Below are positions 33,549 to 42,119 of a DNA stretch of 64,000 nt, piece by piece. Each line of letters starts with the position of its first letter. Positions within the stretch are counted from its first letter, which is position 1. Both the position numbers and the translations under genes were made by a program. The stretch is from Nonomuraea turcica (GTDB taxonomy: Bacteria; Actinomycetota; Actinomycetes; Streptosporangiales; Streptosporangiaceae), in the NCBI RefSeq assembly GCF_030718205.1, contig NZ_JAUZQF010000009.1, positions 124,001 to 188,000 of the forward strand, in the 5' to 3' direction. The notes under the pieces were generated by a model. The model searched no databases. It had not been told where the DNA came from and worked only from the letters and a program-made list of their open reading frames with translations.

Positions 33549-35209
33549 GGGACTGTACGGTCTTCGGCTCTGGCCCGTAATCGGTGGTGGCGCTGGGTGA
33601 CACCTATCAGGCTGGGCCGTGCTGAAGATCGACGATCTTACGGATGTGGTGTTTGCGGGCCTGTCTGCCCTGGTCATCGAGGGTGTGGAGGGCGAGGACG
33701 ACCTCATTCGGGTCACGACCCGTACTCGGGATAAGCCGGTGCCATGCCCAGTGTGCGGGAGGCTGACCGGCCGGGTGCATGGCTACTACAGCCGGACGGT
33801 GGCCGACGTCCCGGTCGACGGTCGGCGGGTGGTGATCTCGGTACAGGGACGGCGTCTGCTCTGCCCGGCGTGGGAATGTGCTCGGCAGACGTTTCGTGAG
33901 CAAGTGCCCGGGCTGCTCGAGCGCTACCAGCGTCGGACAAGCAGGCTCACCGGCCAACTGGGCGCGGTGGTCACCGAGTTGGCCGGCCGGGCGGGCGCTC
34001 GGCTCTCGGCGGTCCTGGCCGTCACGGTCTCCAGATCCACGGCACTGCGCCTGCTGATGCGGCTGCCGCTGCCACCGCTGCGGATCCCGCGCGTGCTCGG
34101 TGTCGATGACTTCGCGCTCAAGCGCCGCCACCGGTATGCCACCATCCTCACCGACGCCGAGACCGGCGAGCGGATCGATGTCCTGCCCGGCCGCGGTGCC
34201 GACGCCCTGGAGGCCTGGCTGCGCTCCCACCCGGGGGTCGAGATCGTGTGCCGCGACGGGTCGGGCGCCTACGGCGAGGCGATTCGACGTGCTTTGCCGG
34301 ATGCGGTGCAGGTCAGCGACCGGTGGCACCTGTGGGCGAACCTGTGCGACAAGACCCTGGCTGAGATTCGTTCCCACAGCGCCTGCTGGGCCACGGTCAA
34401 CCCGCCCCGGCCCGCCGGCGTGCGCGAACAGACCACCCGCGAGCGCTGGCAGCAGATCCACGACTTGCTGGACAAGGGCGTCGGCCTGCTGGAGTGCGCC
34501 CGCCGGCTGAATCTGTCTCTCAACACAGTCAAGCGCTATGCCCGCACCCGCGAACCGGACGCCTTACGCCGTGCTCCGCGCTACCGGCCCACCCTCGTCG
34601 ATCCTTACCGCGATCACCTACGCGAGCGGCGCGCCACCGACCCGGCCGTGCCGGTTCAGCAGTTGTTCCGCGAGATCAAAGAGCTCGGCTATACCGGCAG
34701 CCTGAACCTGCTCTACCGCTACATCACCCAAGGCCGAGCCGAAGGAGAACGGCCCGTCACCACCCCGCGCCGCCTGGCCCGTCTCCTGCTCACCCACCCC
34801 GACCGGCTACGCGACAGCGACACCCAGCTGGTGCAGGAACTTACCGCGGCCTGTCCCGAACTGACCGCCCTTGCCCGCCTGGTCCGCAGCTTCGCCGCAC
34901 TCCTCACCCCAGCCGAAGGCAACGACACCAAGCTCACCGCCTGGATCACCACCGTCCGAGCCGCGGATCTGCCCCATCTGCACGGCTTCGCCAACGGCAT
35001 CGAACTCGACCGCGACGCCGTGAACGCCGCCCTCACCCTCCCGCACCACAACGGCCGAACCGAAGGCGTCAACACCCGCACGAAGAAGATCATGCGGCAG
35101 ATGCACGGCCGTGCCGGCTTCGACCTTCTGCGCCACCGCATCCTGCTGCAGTGAAGATCGCTCAACGCCACCACCGATTACGGGCCAGAGCCGATCACTG
35201 GACAGACCC
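33549..35209 (+). mobile_element. ISL3-family insertion sequence nested in the transposon
   Basis: The inner terminal repeats at 33564-33595 and 35163-35194 match at 31 of 32 bases (starting TCGGCTCTGGCCCG). Weaker similarity extends outward to CGGG(A/T)CTGT at about 33,548 and 35,210, which sets the probable ends. One transposase gene fills the element. I could not see an 8-bp target duplication, so the exact ends are uncertain. It separates the ligase half of the pathway from the permease-dehydrogenase half. Confidence 0.8.
33619..35154 (+). CDS. ISL3 family transposase
   Basis: The protein has 511 residues, full length. An N-terminal zinc-binding segment (PCPVCGRLTGRVHG, then LCPAWECAR) is followed by a helix-turn-helix and the DDE catalytic domain: Asp in LGVDDFALKRRHRYA, Asp in IVCRDGSGAY, and Glu in NGRTEGVNTRTKKIMRQ. 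A second helix-turn-helix (GVGLLECARRLNLSLNTVKR) lies within the insertion. It appears intact and could be active, unlike the Tn3 transposase. Confidence 0.93.
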   Translation: MLKIDDLTDVVFAGLSALVIEGVEGEDDLIRVTTRTRDKPVPCPVCGRLTGRVHGYYSRTVADVPVDGRRVVISVQGRRLLCPAWECARQTFREQVPGLLERYQRRTSRLTGQLGAVVTELAGRAGARLSAVLAVTVSRSTALRLLMRLPLPPLRIPRVLGVDDFALKRRHRYATILTDAETGERIDVLPGRGADALEAWLRSHPGVEIVCRDGSGAYGEAIRRALPDAVQVSDRWHLWANLCDKTLAEIRSHSACWATVNPPRPAGVREQTTRERWQQIHDLLDKGVGLLECARRLNLSLNTVKRYARTREPDALRRAPRYRPTLVDPYRDHLRERRATDPAVPVQQLFREIKELGYTGSLNLLYRYITQGRAEGERPVTTPRRLARLLLTHPDRLRDSDTQLVQELTAACPELTALARLVRSFAALLTPAEGNDTKLTAWITTVRAADLPHLHGFANGIELDRDAVNAALTLPHHNGRTEGVNTRTKKIMRQMHGRAGFDLLRHRILLQ

Positions 35210-35251
35210 GGCCATGAACACGCTCCTATGGCCGGATCTTGGCAAAGTATT

Positions 35252-35269
35252 GTATCGATCGATCGAATC
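35252..35269. promoter_or_regulatory. Second GTATCGATCGATCGA operator
   Basis: GTATCGATCGATCGAATC at 35252-35269 shares its first 15 bases with the palindrome at 28496-28513. It lies 112 bp before the permease gene and 43 bp beyond the ISL3 end. It suggests that the permease-dehydrogenase-crotonase unit is controlled by the same regulator as the ligase unit. Confidence 0.65.
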
Positions 35270-35380
35270 AATTAGGCTGCCGCCTCAAGCGCCGGGCAGC
35301 CGCGGCCCTCTCATCGCGTGCCGAGGCTGCCCACGCCCGCGTTTCCCCCATCTGCGGTCGGCCTTACTGGAGGCGAACCC

Positions 35381-36778
35381 TTGCCGCACCACAACGACTG
35401 GAATCCCCCACAGGCGCTGCGGCGATCCCTGCGACCTCGACATCTCTCCATGATCGCGCTGGGAGGCGTTATCGGGGCAGGGCTGTTCGTCGGTTCCGGC
35501 GCCGTCATCCACACGGCGGGCGTGCTGGCTCCGCTTGCCTACGCGGCGGGCGGAGTGATCCTGCTCCTGGTGATGCGCATGCTCGCCGAGATGGCCGCCG
35601 CACGGCCCTCGGTCGGCTCGTTCTCGGACTACGCCCGGCTCGCCCTAGGAGATGGGGCCGGGTTCATCATCGGCTGGACGTACTGGTACTTCTGGGTCGT
35701 GGTCGTGGCCTTCGAGGCCGTGGCCGGAGCCGAGATCATCGGCGAGTTTCTTCCACACATTCCGCTCTGGGTCATCTCCGCCGCCGTCATGGGCGTGATG
35801 AGCGTGGTCAACCTGCTGTCCGCGCGAGGATTCGCCGAGGCCGAGTTCTGGTTCGCCGCCGTCAAGGTGGCGGCGATCGTGGTCTTCCTGGCGATCGGGG
35901 TCGCCGCGTTGTTCGGCGTGCTGCCCGGACAGCCGGCGCACGTTCTGGCCATCGGCGACGGCCCGCTCGCCCCGATGGGCGCCGCCGGGGTGTTGAGCGC
36001 CATCACCGTGGTGGTCTTCTCCTACTTCGGTGCGGAGATCGTCACCATCGCCGCCGCGGAGGCCACCGACCCGGTCAGGGCAGTCGTCAGGGCAGCCACC
36101 ACTGTGGTGTGGCGGGTCATCATCTTCTACGTCGGTTCGATCGGCCTCATCGTGTTGCTGATCCCGCATGCCGAGATCCAGCCGGGCGAGAGCCCGTTCG
36201 TCGCCCTCCTGGAGCGGCTCGGCGTTCCGGGGGCGGCCGTCGCCATGCAGCTCGTCGTGCTGACCGCCGTGCTGTCGGTGCTCAACGCCGGCATCTACAC
36301 CGCGTCCCGCATGCTGTTCGCTCTCACCGCTCAAGGTGAGGCGCCGCGCTCCCTGGCCAGGACCACGGCCCGCGGCACGCCGATCCGTGCGATCGTGCTC
36401 AGCACGCTGGCCGGCTGGCTGGCGGTCGCGGTGGCCTACCTCGCCCCCGAGGCGGTGTTCGCGTTCCTGCTCAACGCCGCGGGCAGTGTCGCCTTGGTCA
36501 TCTACGCCATGATCGCGATCTCTCAGCTACGGCTGCGCAGACTCGTCGAGCAGGAGGGTGGAGAGCTGCGCGTCAGGATGTGGGGTCATCCGTATCTGAG
36601 CTGGTTCACGCTGGGGCTTCTGGTGGCGGTCGCCGTCAGCATGGTCGTCCTGCCCGAAACGCGTGGCCAGCTCGGGCTCGGGCTGGTCGCGCCCGCCGGG
36701 ATCGCGGTGATCTACCTCCTCCGGCGGCTGCTCCGGCCCAGGGCCGCGTCCGTTCTCGCGACTGATAAGGCGCAGTGA
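35381..36778 (+). CDS. APC superfamily amino acid permease
   Basis: The protein has 465 residues with about 12 hydrophobic helices. The first contains the amino acid-binding IALGGVIGAGLFVGSG motif of the AAT/GABA-permease group. I prefer the TTG at 35381, with GGAGG 8 nt upstream, because translation from it starts at the typical LRRSLRPRHLSMIA N-terminus; a GTG at 35318 is in frame. It should import an amino acid or amine by proton symport, possibly the pathway substrate. It begins a unit with the dehydrogenase and crotonase genes that follow. Confidence 0.88.
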   Translation: MPHHNDWNPPQALRRSLRPRHLSMIALGGVIGAGLFVGSGAVIHTAGVLAPLAYAAGGVILLLVMRMLAEMAAARPSVGSFSDYARLALGDGAGFIIGWTYWYFWVVVVAFEAVAGAEIIGEFLPHIPLWVISAAVMGVMSVVNLLSARGFAEAEFWFAAVKVAAIVVFLAIGVAALFGVLPGQPAHVLAIGDGPLAPMGAAGVLSAITVVVFSYFGAEIVTIAAAEATDPVRAVVRAATTVVWRVIIFYVGSIGLIVLLIPHAEIQPGESPFVALLERLGVPGAAVAMQLVVLTAVLSVLNAGIYTASRMLFALTAQGEAPRSLARTTARGTPIRAIVLSTLAGWLAVAVAYLAPEAVFAFLLNAAGSVALVIYAMIAISQLRLRRLVEQEGGELRVRMWGHPYLSWFTLGLLVAVAVSMVVLPETRGQLGLGLVAPAGIAVIYLLRRLLRPRAASVLATDKAQ

Positions 36779-36810
36779 CCAGCGGTTTCAGCCAAACACT
36801 TGAAGGAGAC

Positions 36811-37653
36811 ATGACGAATCACCCGCGTCACGTGACGATCATCGGCGGGGGCACCATGGGATGCGGCATCGCCGGCCTCATGGCCGCCACGGGCAGCACC
36901 GTGACCGTGGTCGAGGTCGACCAGGCGGCCGCCGGCCGGGTGGCCGAACGGGTCCGCCGAGAGTGGCCGGACGACGCCGACGCGCTCGCCCGGCTGGAAA
37001 CGACCACGAACCTCTCGCGCACCCCGCCGGAAGCGGACCTTGTCATCGAGGCCGTGGCGGAGGACGCGAAGCTGAAGGCGGACGTGCTCGCCGCAGCCGG
37101 CAGGGTGGCGCCCCATGCGATCCTCGCCACCAACACCAGCTCCATCGCCATCGGCCGACTGGCACAGGCCGTCCATGCCCCGGACAGGTTTCTCGGGCTG
37201 CACTTCTTCAATCCGGTCGCGAAGTCGGCACTGGTCGAGATCGTCACCAGTGAGCGGACAGCGTCGCGGACCGTGGAACTGGCGAAGAGCTGGAGCCAGA
37301 GGTGGCAACGCCACCCCGTCGTCGTCCGCGACAGTCCCGGGTTCGCCACCAGCCGCCTCGGGGTGCTGCTCGGCCTGGAGGCGATCCGCATGGTGGAGGA
37401 GGGCGTGGCAGAGCCGCACGACATCGACACCGCCATGGTCCTGGGCTACCGGCACCCCATCGGCCCGCTACGCCTGACAGACCTGGTGGGGCTCGATATC
37501 AGGCTCGCCATCGCCGAATACCTCTCCGGTGAGCTCGGCGACCGGTTCGCGCCACCGCGACTGCTGCGCGAGAAGGTCGCCGCCGGCCTCCTGGGCCGCA
37601 AAACAGGACAGGGCTTCTACACCTGGACGAGCCGCGCAGCCAACGGCCGATAA
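36811..37653 (+). CDS. 3-hydroxyacyl-CoA dehydrogenase
   Basis: The protein has 280 residues. The NAD-binding fingerprint is IIGGGTMGCGIAG, the cofactor acid is in VVEVDQ, and the catalytic stretch NTSSIAIGRLA then GLHFFNPV carries the active-site His. The C-terminal domain has PGFATSRLG and YRHPIGPLRLTDLVGLD and ends KTGQGFYTW. It oxidises (S)-3-hydroxyacyl-CoA to 3-oxoacyl-CoA. AAGGAG precedes the ATG; the gene lies 32 bp after the permease and 26 bp before the crotonase. Confidence 0.92.
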   Translation: MTNHPRHVTIIGGGTMGCGIAGLMAATGSTVTVVEVDQAAAGRVAERVRREWPDDADALARLETTTNLSRTPPEADLVIEAVAEDAKLKADVLAAAGRVAPHAILATNTSSIAIGRLAQAVHAPDRFLGLHFFNPVAKSALVEIVTSERTASRTVELAKSWSQRWQRHPVVVRDSPGFATSRLGVLLGLEAIRMVEEGVAEPHDIDTAMVLGYRHPIGPLRLTDLVGLDIRLAIAEYLSGELGDRFAPPRLLREKVAAGLLGRKTGQGFYTWTSRAANGR

Positions 37654-37679
37654 CCCGCAGCCAACCGAATGGGAGACCC

Positions 37680-38444
37680 ATGTGCGATGAAGTGATCACC
37701 GAGTACGCCGACGGCCTCGCCGTCATCACCATCAACCGCCCGAAGGCACGCAACGCCATCAACAGCTCCGTCGCCGAAGGCATCGCCGCCGCGATGGACG
37801 AGCTCGACGCCCGCCAGGACCTGAAAGTCGGCATCATCACCGGCGTAGGAGACGTCTTCTGCGCCGGCATGGACCTCAAGGCGTTCCTGCGCGGAGAACG
37901 CCCCTACGTGCCAGGACGCGGGTTCGCGGGCCTGGTCGAGGCGCCTCCGCGCAAACCGCTCATCGCCGCCGTCGAAGGCTACGCCGTGGCGGGCGGATGC
38001 GAGCTGGTGCTGGCGAGTGATCTCGTGGTGGCCGCCCAGAACGCCCAGTTCGGCCTCCCCGAGGTACGTCGAGGGCTGGTCGCGGCCGGGGGCGGGCTGC
38101 TGCGCCTCCCCGGACGCATCCCGTACCAGGTCGCCATGGAACTGGCGCTGACCGGCGACTTCCTGCCCGCGGAACGGGCCCACGCGCTCGGCCTCGTCAA
38201 CCGGCTGACCTCGCCGGGAGAAGCACTGGCGCAGGCCCGGCGGCTCGCCGCCGCGATCGCCGCGAACGGGCCGCTGGCGGTCCGTGTCACCAAGCAGGTC
38301 CTCGTGGAGTCACGAGAGTGGCCGGCGGAGGTCGCCTTCGACCGGCAGCGGGAGCTGATCGCCCCGATCTTCACCTCACACGACGCCCAGGAGGGCGCCC
38401 GCGCCTTCGCCGAGAAGCGGGCGCCGGTGTGGACGGGGGAGTGA
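37680..38444 (+). CDS. Enoyl-CoA hydratase/isomerase (third crotonase)
   Basis: This 254-residue protein is a typical crotonase. The oxyanion-hole segments are GVGDVFCAGMDLKAF and VEGYAVAGGCELVLA, and FGLPEVRRGLVAAGGG carries the catalytic glutamate. Members of this subgroup hydrate short or branched enoyl-CoAs. It ends 1 bp from the 3' end of the convergent TetR gene. Together with the neighbouring dehydrogenase it provides the hydration and oxidation steps of beta-oxidation. Confidence 0.9.
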   Translation: MCDEVITEYADGLAVITINRPKARNAINSSVAEGIAAAMDELDARQDLKVGIITGVGDVFCAGMDLKAFLRGERPYVPGRGFAGLVEAPPRKPLIAAVEGYAVAGGCELVLASDLVVAAQNAQFGLPEVRRGLVAAGGGLLRLPGRIPYQVAMELALTGDFLPAERAHALGLVNRLTSPGEALAQARRLAAAIAANGPLAVRVTKQVLVESREWPAEVAFDRQRELIAPIFTSHDAQEGARAFAEKRAPVWTGE

Positions 38445-38445
38445 C

Positions 38446-39144
38446 TCAGGTGACCCGTTCCGACGGGTCACCGCCTGCTGTTACTGTCCGATACCGCAGC
38501 TCAAGCCCGTCGAGCAGGGACTCAAGACCGACCGCGAAGGCGCTCTCGTTGATCTCCTGCTGCCGCTCGGCGAGGAGATGCGCCTGCCCCAGGTGCGCGT
38601 AGTTCCCCTCGTACACGGTCGCGTCATCGGGAAACCCGCCGGCGAAGGAGCCGAGCGCCGAACCCGTGACGAAATACCGCATGAGCGCTCCCACCCGGGT
38701 GGCTTCACGGCGAGACCACCCGGCCGCGACCAGCCCCCCGAAGACGGCGTCGGCGATCTGCAGCGCATGAGGACGCCGTCCGGGCCCCCTGGCCACCACC
38801 GGGACGATGTTGGGATGCGCGGCCAGCGTAGCCCGGTAGGACTCCGCCCAGGCCGCCAAGGCCGTGCGCCAGTCACGGTCATCGCCACCGAGCCGGGCGA
38901 ACATCGACGTGTCGACCTCGCTGAGCACCGCGTCCACGACGGAATCGACCAGCTCCTCTTTGGTGGCCACGTGGTTGTAGAGCGACGGTCCGCTAACCCC
39001 GAGTTCGGTGGCCAGCCGCCGCGTGGAGACGGCGTCGAGCCCTTCGGCGTCGACCAGGGCGAGAGCCGCGGTCACGATACGTTCCCGGCTCAGCAACGGC
39101 TGACGAGGTCGCGCCACGACGTTCTCCCTGCGCCTGGATGCCAT
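38446..39144 (-). CDS. TetR family regulator controlling the acyl-CoA dehydrogenase unit
   Basis: The protein has 232 residues. The helix-turn-helix is AVSTRRLATELGVSGPSLYN with HVATKEELVDSVVD; the C-terminal domain is of the TetR_C_1 type (long, with YFVTGSALGSFAGG). It is divergent from the acyl-CoA dehydrogenase gene, and the spacer contains two copies of a 19-bp palindrome, so it is probably an autoregulated repressor distinct from the regulator at 31772. Confidence 0.9.
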   Translation of the reverse strand: MASRRRENVVARPRQPLLSRERIVTAALALVDAEGLDAVSTRRLATELGVSGPSLYNHVATKEELVDSVVDAVLSEVDTSMFARLGGDDRDWRTALAAWAESYRATLAAHPNIVPVVARGPGRRPHALQIADAVFGGLVAAGWSRREATRVGALMRYFVTGSALGSFAGGFPDDATVYEGNYAHLGQAHLLAERQQEINESAFAVGLESLLDGLELRYRTVTAGGDPSERVT

Positions 39145-39150
39145 CCTTGA

Positions 39151-39209
39151 AAACTTGCAACGCTAGTTTACCTGGATTACGATGCAATCAAAACTTGCAC
39201 TGCTAGTTT
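39151..39209. promoter_or_regulatory. Two AAACTTGCA-N-GCTAGTTT operators in a divergent promoter
   Basis: AAACTTGCAACGCTAGTTT (39151-39169) and AAACTTGCACTGCTAGTTT (39191-39209) are near-palindromes 40 bp apart. A plus-strand promoter TTGCAA (39155-39160), 17 bp, TACGAT (39178-39183) begins inside the first. The second lies at the transcript start, just before GGAGGA and the ATG at 39221. Confidence 0.75.
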
Positions 39210-39220
39210 TGGAGGACGGG

Positions 39221-40372
39221 ATGAACCTCGAACTGTCCGAGGAACAGATCGCCGTACGGCAACTCGCTGCCGAATTCGTCGCCCGCGAGATCACTCCCCA
39301 TGCCGGTGACTGGGACCGCGCGGAATCCGTCGACCGGACGATCGTGGACCGGCTCGGCGACCTCGGATTTCTCGGCCTGACGATCCCCGAGGAGTACGGC
39401 GGCTCAGCGGGCGATCATCTGGCCTATGCCCTGGTGTTGGAGGAACTCGGCCGGGGCGACTCCGCCGTCCGCGGAATCGTGTCCGTCTCTCTGGGCCTCG
39501 TCGCCAATTCGATCAACACCTACGGCGACGAGGACCAGAAGAAACGATGGCTGCCCGCCCTCACCAGCGGCCAGGCACTGGGATGCTTCGCACTGACCGA
39601 GCCGGGCAGCGGATCCGACGCGGCCGGGCTCACGACCAGGGCCGAGCGCGCCGGCGCGGATTGGCTGATCAGCGGTTCCAAGATGTTCATCACCAACGGC
39701 ACCTGGGCGGACGTCGCCTTGGTATTCGCTCGTACCGGGGAACCCGGCCACCGGGGCATCACGGCCTTCCTCGTGCCGACCGACACTCCCGGCCTCGAAC
39801 GCCGGGAATTGCACGGCAAGCTCGGCCTGCGCGGACAACCCACCGCCGAGCTGATCTTCGACGCCGTGCGCGTGCCCCGAACAGCTGTCCTGGGTCCTGA
39901 GGGCAAGGGTTTCTCCATCGCCATGGCGGCGCTGGCCAAGGGCCGCATGTCCGTCGCAGCCGGATGCGTGGGCCTGGCACGAGCATCCCTGGAGGCGGCC
40001 GTCGCGTACGCCAAAGAGCGCGAGCAGTTCGGCAAAACCATCGCCGCCCACCAACTCGTGCAGGATCTGCTCGCGGGCATCGCGGTGGACGTCGACGCGG
40101 CCCGGCTGCTGGTGTGGCGGGTCGCCGACCACATCGACCGCGGCCTGCCGTTCGCCACAGAATCCTCGATGGCGAAGCTGTACGCCAGCGAGGCGGCCGT
40201 GCGCGCCGCCAACGACGCTATTCAGATCTTCGGCGGCTATGGCTACATCGACGAATACCCGGTCGCCAAGTACCTGCGAGACGCCCGCGTGATGACCCTC
40301 TACGAAGGCACCAGCCAGGTCCACAAGCTACTGATCGGCCGGGCCCTGACGGGCGTCGCCGCCTTCACCTGA
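39221..40372 (+). CDS. Acyl-CoA dehydrogenase
   Basis: The protein has 383 residues, full length. The FAD/substrate segment CFALTEPGSGSDAAGL, FITNGTWAD, and the C-terminal QIFGGYGYIDEYPVAKYLRDAR with LYEGTSQVH are present; the glutamate of YEGTSQ is the usual catalytic base for short-chain members. It oxidises an acyl-CoA to 2-enoyl-CoA, passing electrons to ETF. I start it at the ATG at 39221 with GGAGGA; a start at 39182 would translate the operators. It is followed after 20 bp by the thiolase. Confidence 0.93.
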   Translation: MNLELSEEQIAVRQLAAEFVAREITPHAGDWDRAESVDRTIVDRLGDLGFLGLTIPEEYGGSAGDHLAYALVLEELGRGDSAVRGIVSVSLGLVANSINTYGDEDQKKRWLPALTSGQALGCFALTEPGSGSDAAGLTTRAERAGADWLISGSKMFITNGTWADVALVFARTGEPGHRGITAFLVPTDTPGLERRELHGKLGLRGQPTAELIFDAVRVPRTAVLGPEGKGFSIAMAALAKGRMSVAAGCVGLARASLEAAVAYAKEREQFGKTIAAHQLVQDLLAGIAVDVDAARLLVWRVADHIDRGLPFATESSMAKLYASEAAVRAANDAIQIFGGYGYIDEYPVAKYLRDARVMTLYEGTSQVHKLLIGRALTGVAAFT

Positions 40373-40392
40373 GCCAGTGAAAGGAACTCCTG

Positions 40393-41571
40393 ATGCGTCC
40401 CGTCTACTTCGCCGCTGCCCGCCGAACTCCCATCGGCAAACTGCACGGCTCGCTGTCGAACGTCCGTCCGGACGACTTGGCGGCCACGGTCCTGCGCGGC
40501 CTGCTCGCCGACGTACAGGCACTCGACCCGGCCCGGATCGACGACGGCTACTGGGGCGCCGCCAACCAGTCCGGAGAGGACAACCGCAACGTCGCGCGGA
40601 TGAGCGTCCTGCTCGCCGGCCTCCCGGACACCGTCCCCGGAGCCACGGTCAACCGGTTGTGCGGCTCAGGAATGGAAGCAGTGATCATCGCCGCCCGCAC
40701 CGTCGCCGCCGGCGAGGCGGACGTCGTCGTCGCCGGCGGTTCCGAATCCATGAGCCGCGCCCCCTTCGTGCTGCCCCGCCCCGACGAACCCTTCCCGCGA
40801 ACGCTCGATACCCACGACACACGCCTCGGCTGGCGACTCACCAACCCCCGGATGGCCGACCTGCACGGCGTCCTGTCCATGGGGGAGACCGCCGAAGAGG
40901 TCGCCACGCGGCATGGCATCACCCGTGACCAGCAGGACACCTTCGCCTTGCGCAGCCACCAGCGCGCCGCCGCCCACCGTGCCGGCGCCTTCGACGCCGA
41001 ACTCCTGCCGGTCGAACGCGCCGACGGCGTCACGGTGACGGCCGACGAATGCATCCGCGAGAACACCAGCCCCCAGCGCCTGGCCTCACTCAAACCCGTC
41101 TTCCGCGCGGACGGTACCGTCACCGCAGGCAACGCCTCCCCCATGAACGACGGCGCCGCCGCACTCCTGCTGGTGAGCGAGCAGGCACTCGCCGACCTCG
41201 AACCGCTGGGCCGCTACGTTGCAGGGACGATCGCCGGCGTGCACCCCGACGTCATGGGCCTCGGCCCGATCCCGGCCACCCGCAAGGCGTTGACCCAGGC
41301 CGGCTGGGCGATCGACGACCTCGACACAGCCGAGATCAACGAGGCGTTCGCCGCCCAGGCCCTCGCCTGCCTCCAGGACCTGCGCATCGACCCCGACCAG
41401 GTCAACCCCGACGGCGGCGCCATCGCACTGGGCCACCCACTCGGCTGCTCGGGCGCACGCATCCTCACGACCTTGCTGCACCGCATGAACCGCACGAACG
41501 CCACAAAGGGCCTGGCGACCATGTGCGTCGGCACGGGGCAGGGCGTTGCAGTCCTCGTCCAGCACGTCTGA
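40393..41571 (+). CDS. Acetyl-CoA acyltransferase (thiolase)
   Basis: The protein has 392 residues. The nucleophile is in NRLCGSGMEAV, the second catalytic region is NEAFAAQ, and the C-terminal GGAIALGHPLGCSGAR and CVGTGQG motifs are present. It resembles PcaF/beta-ketoadipyl-CoA thiolases as well as general FadA-type enzymes. It cleaves 3-oxoacyl-CoA with CoA, completing the beta-oxidation cycle encoded in this element. It is co-transcribed with the acyl-CoA dehydrogenase. Confidence 0.93.
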   Translation: MRPVYFAAARRTPIGKLHGSLSNVRPDDLAATVLRGLLADVQALDPARIDDGYWGAANQSGEDNRNVARMSVLLAGLPDTVPGATVNRLCGSGMEAVIIAARTVAAGEADVVVAGGSESMSRAPFVLPRPDEPFPRTLDTHDTRLGWRLTNPRMADLHGVLSMGETAEEVATRHGITRDQQDTFALRSHQRAAAHRAGAFDAELLPVERADGVTVTADECIRENTSPQRLASLKPVFRADGTVTAGNASPMNDGAAALLLVSEQALADLEPLGRYVAGTIAGVHPDVMGLGPIPATRKALTQAGWAIDDLDTAEINEAFAAQALACLQDLRIDPDQVNPDGGAIALGHPLGCSGARILTTLLHRMNRTNATKGLATMCVGTGQGVAVLVQHV

Positions 41572-41588
41572 CTCCGCCGGCGGAGACC

Positions 41589-41966
41589 ATGACCCCTGGA
41601 GCCCGGCGCCGGGTGCGCGCATTGGCCGCGGCCGTGAGAAAAATCAGCCCAGGTCGTGGCGACCGAATCGCCCTGTTGTGTCCCGGCGTGAAGAGGTCTC
41701 ACCACGTCCGCCACGCCATCCTTGCCGCAGGAGCGGAGGTCGTGCAGGTGAGCCCTCTGATGACGGCTGATGAGATCATGCGACTGCTCGTGGACAGCCG
41801 TGCCGAAGTGATGCTGTGCCACCGCAACATGATCGCCGTGGGTTCGCAGGCAGCGCGGATGGCGGGCATCCGGCTGTTCACCATCGGCCCACCGTCCAGG
41901 GCGCCGGGCTCCGATGGCCGTCTGGAAGACCTGGCAGAGGCGCTGGCCGCCAACGCGAGGGGATGA
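41589..41966 (+). pseudogene. Acyl-CoA synthetase, N-terminal fragment
   Basis: About 125 residues follow the thiolase by 17 bp and match part of an AMP-forming ligase N-terminus (RVRALAAAVRKISPGRGDRI, then IALLCPG and AEVVQVSPLMTADEIMRLLV). The P-loop and the entire catalytic core are missing. It is a truncated second CoA ligase whose 3' part was lost near the transposase. Confidence 0.7.
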
Positions 41967-42119
41967 AGCATCACATTCTTACGATCGCTCGGCCCCACGA
42001 ACTCCAAGACCACCGGCAGAACACTGGCGCCCTGACCCGCGCTGCGGCGCCGACGAGCTGGGCCGGTCCAGGCGAGATCGAACCCTGAACCGACCGAGGC
42101 CTTCCGCTTCGGCGGGACC

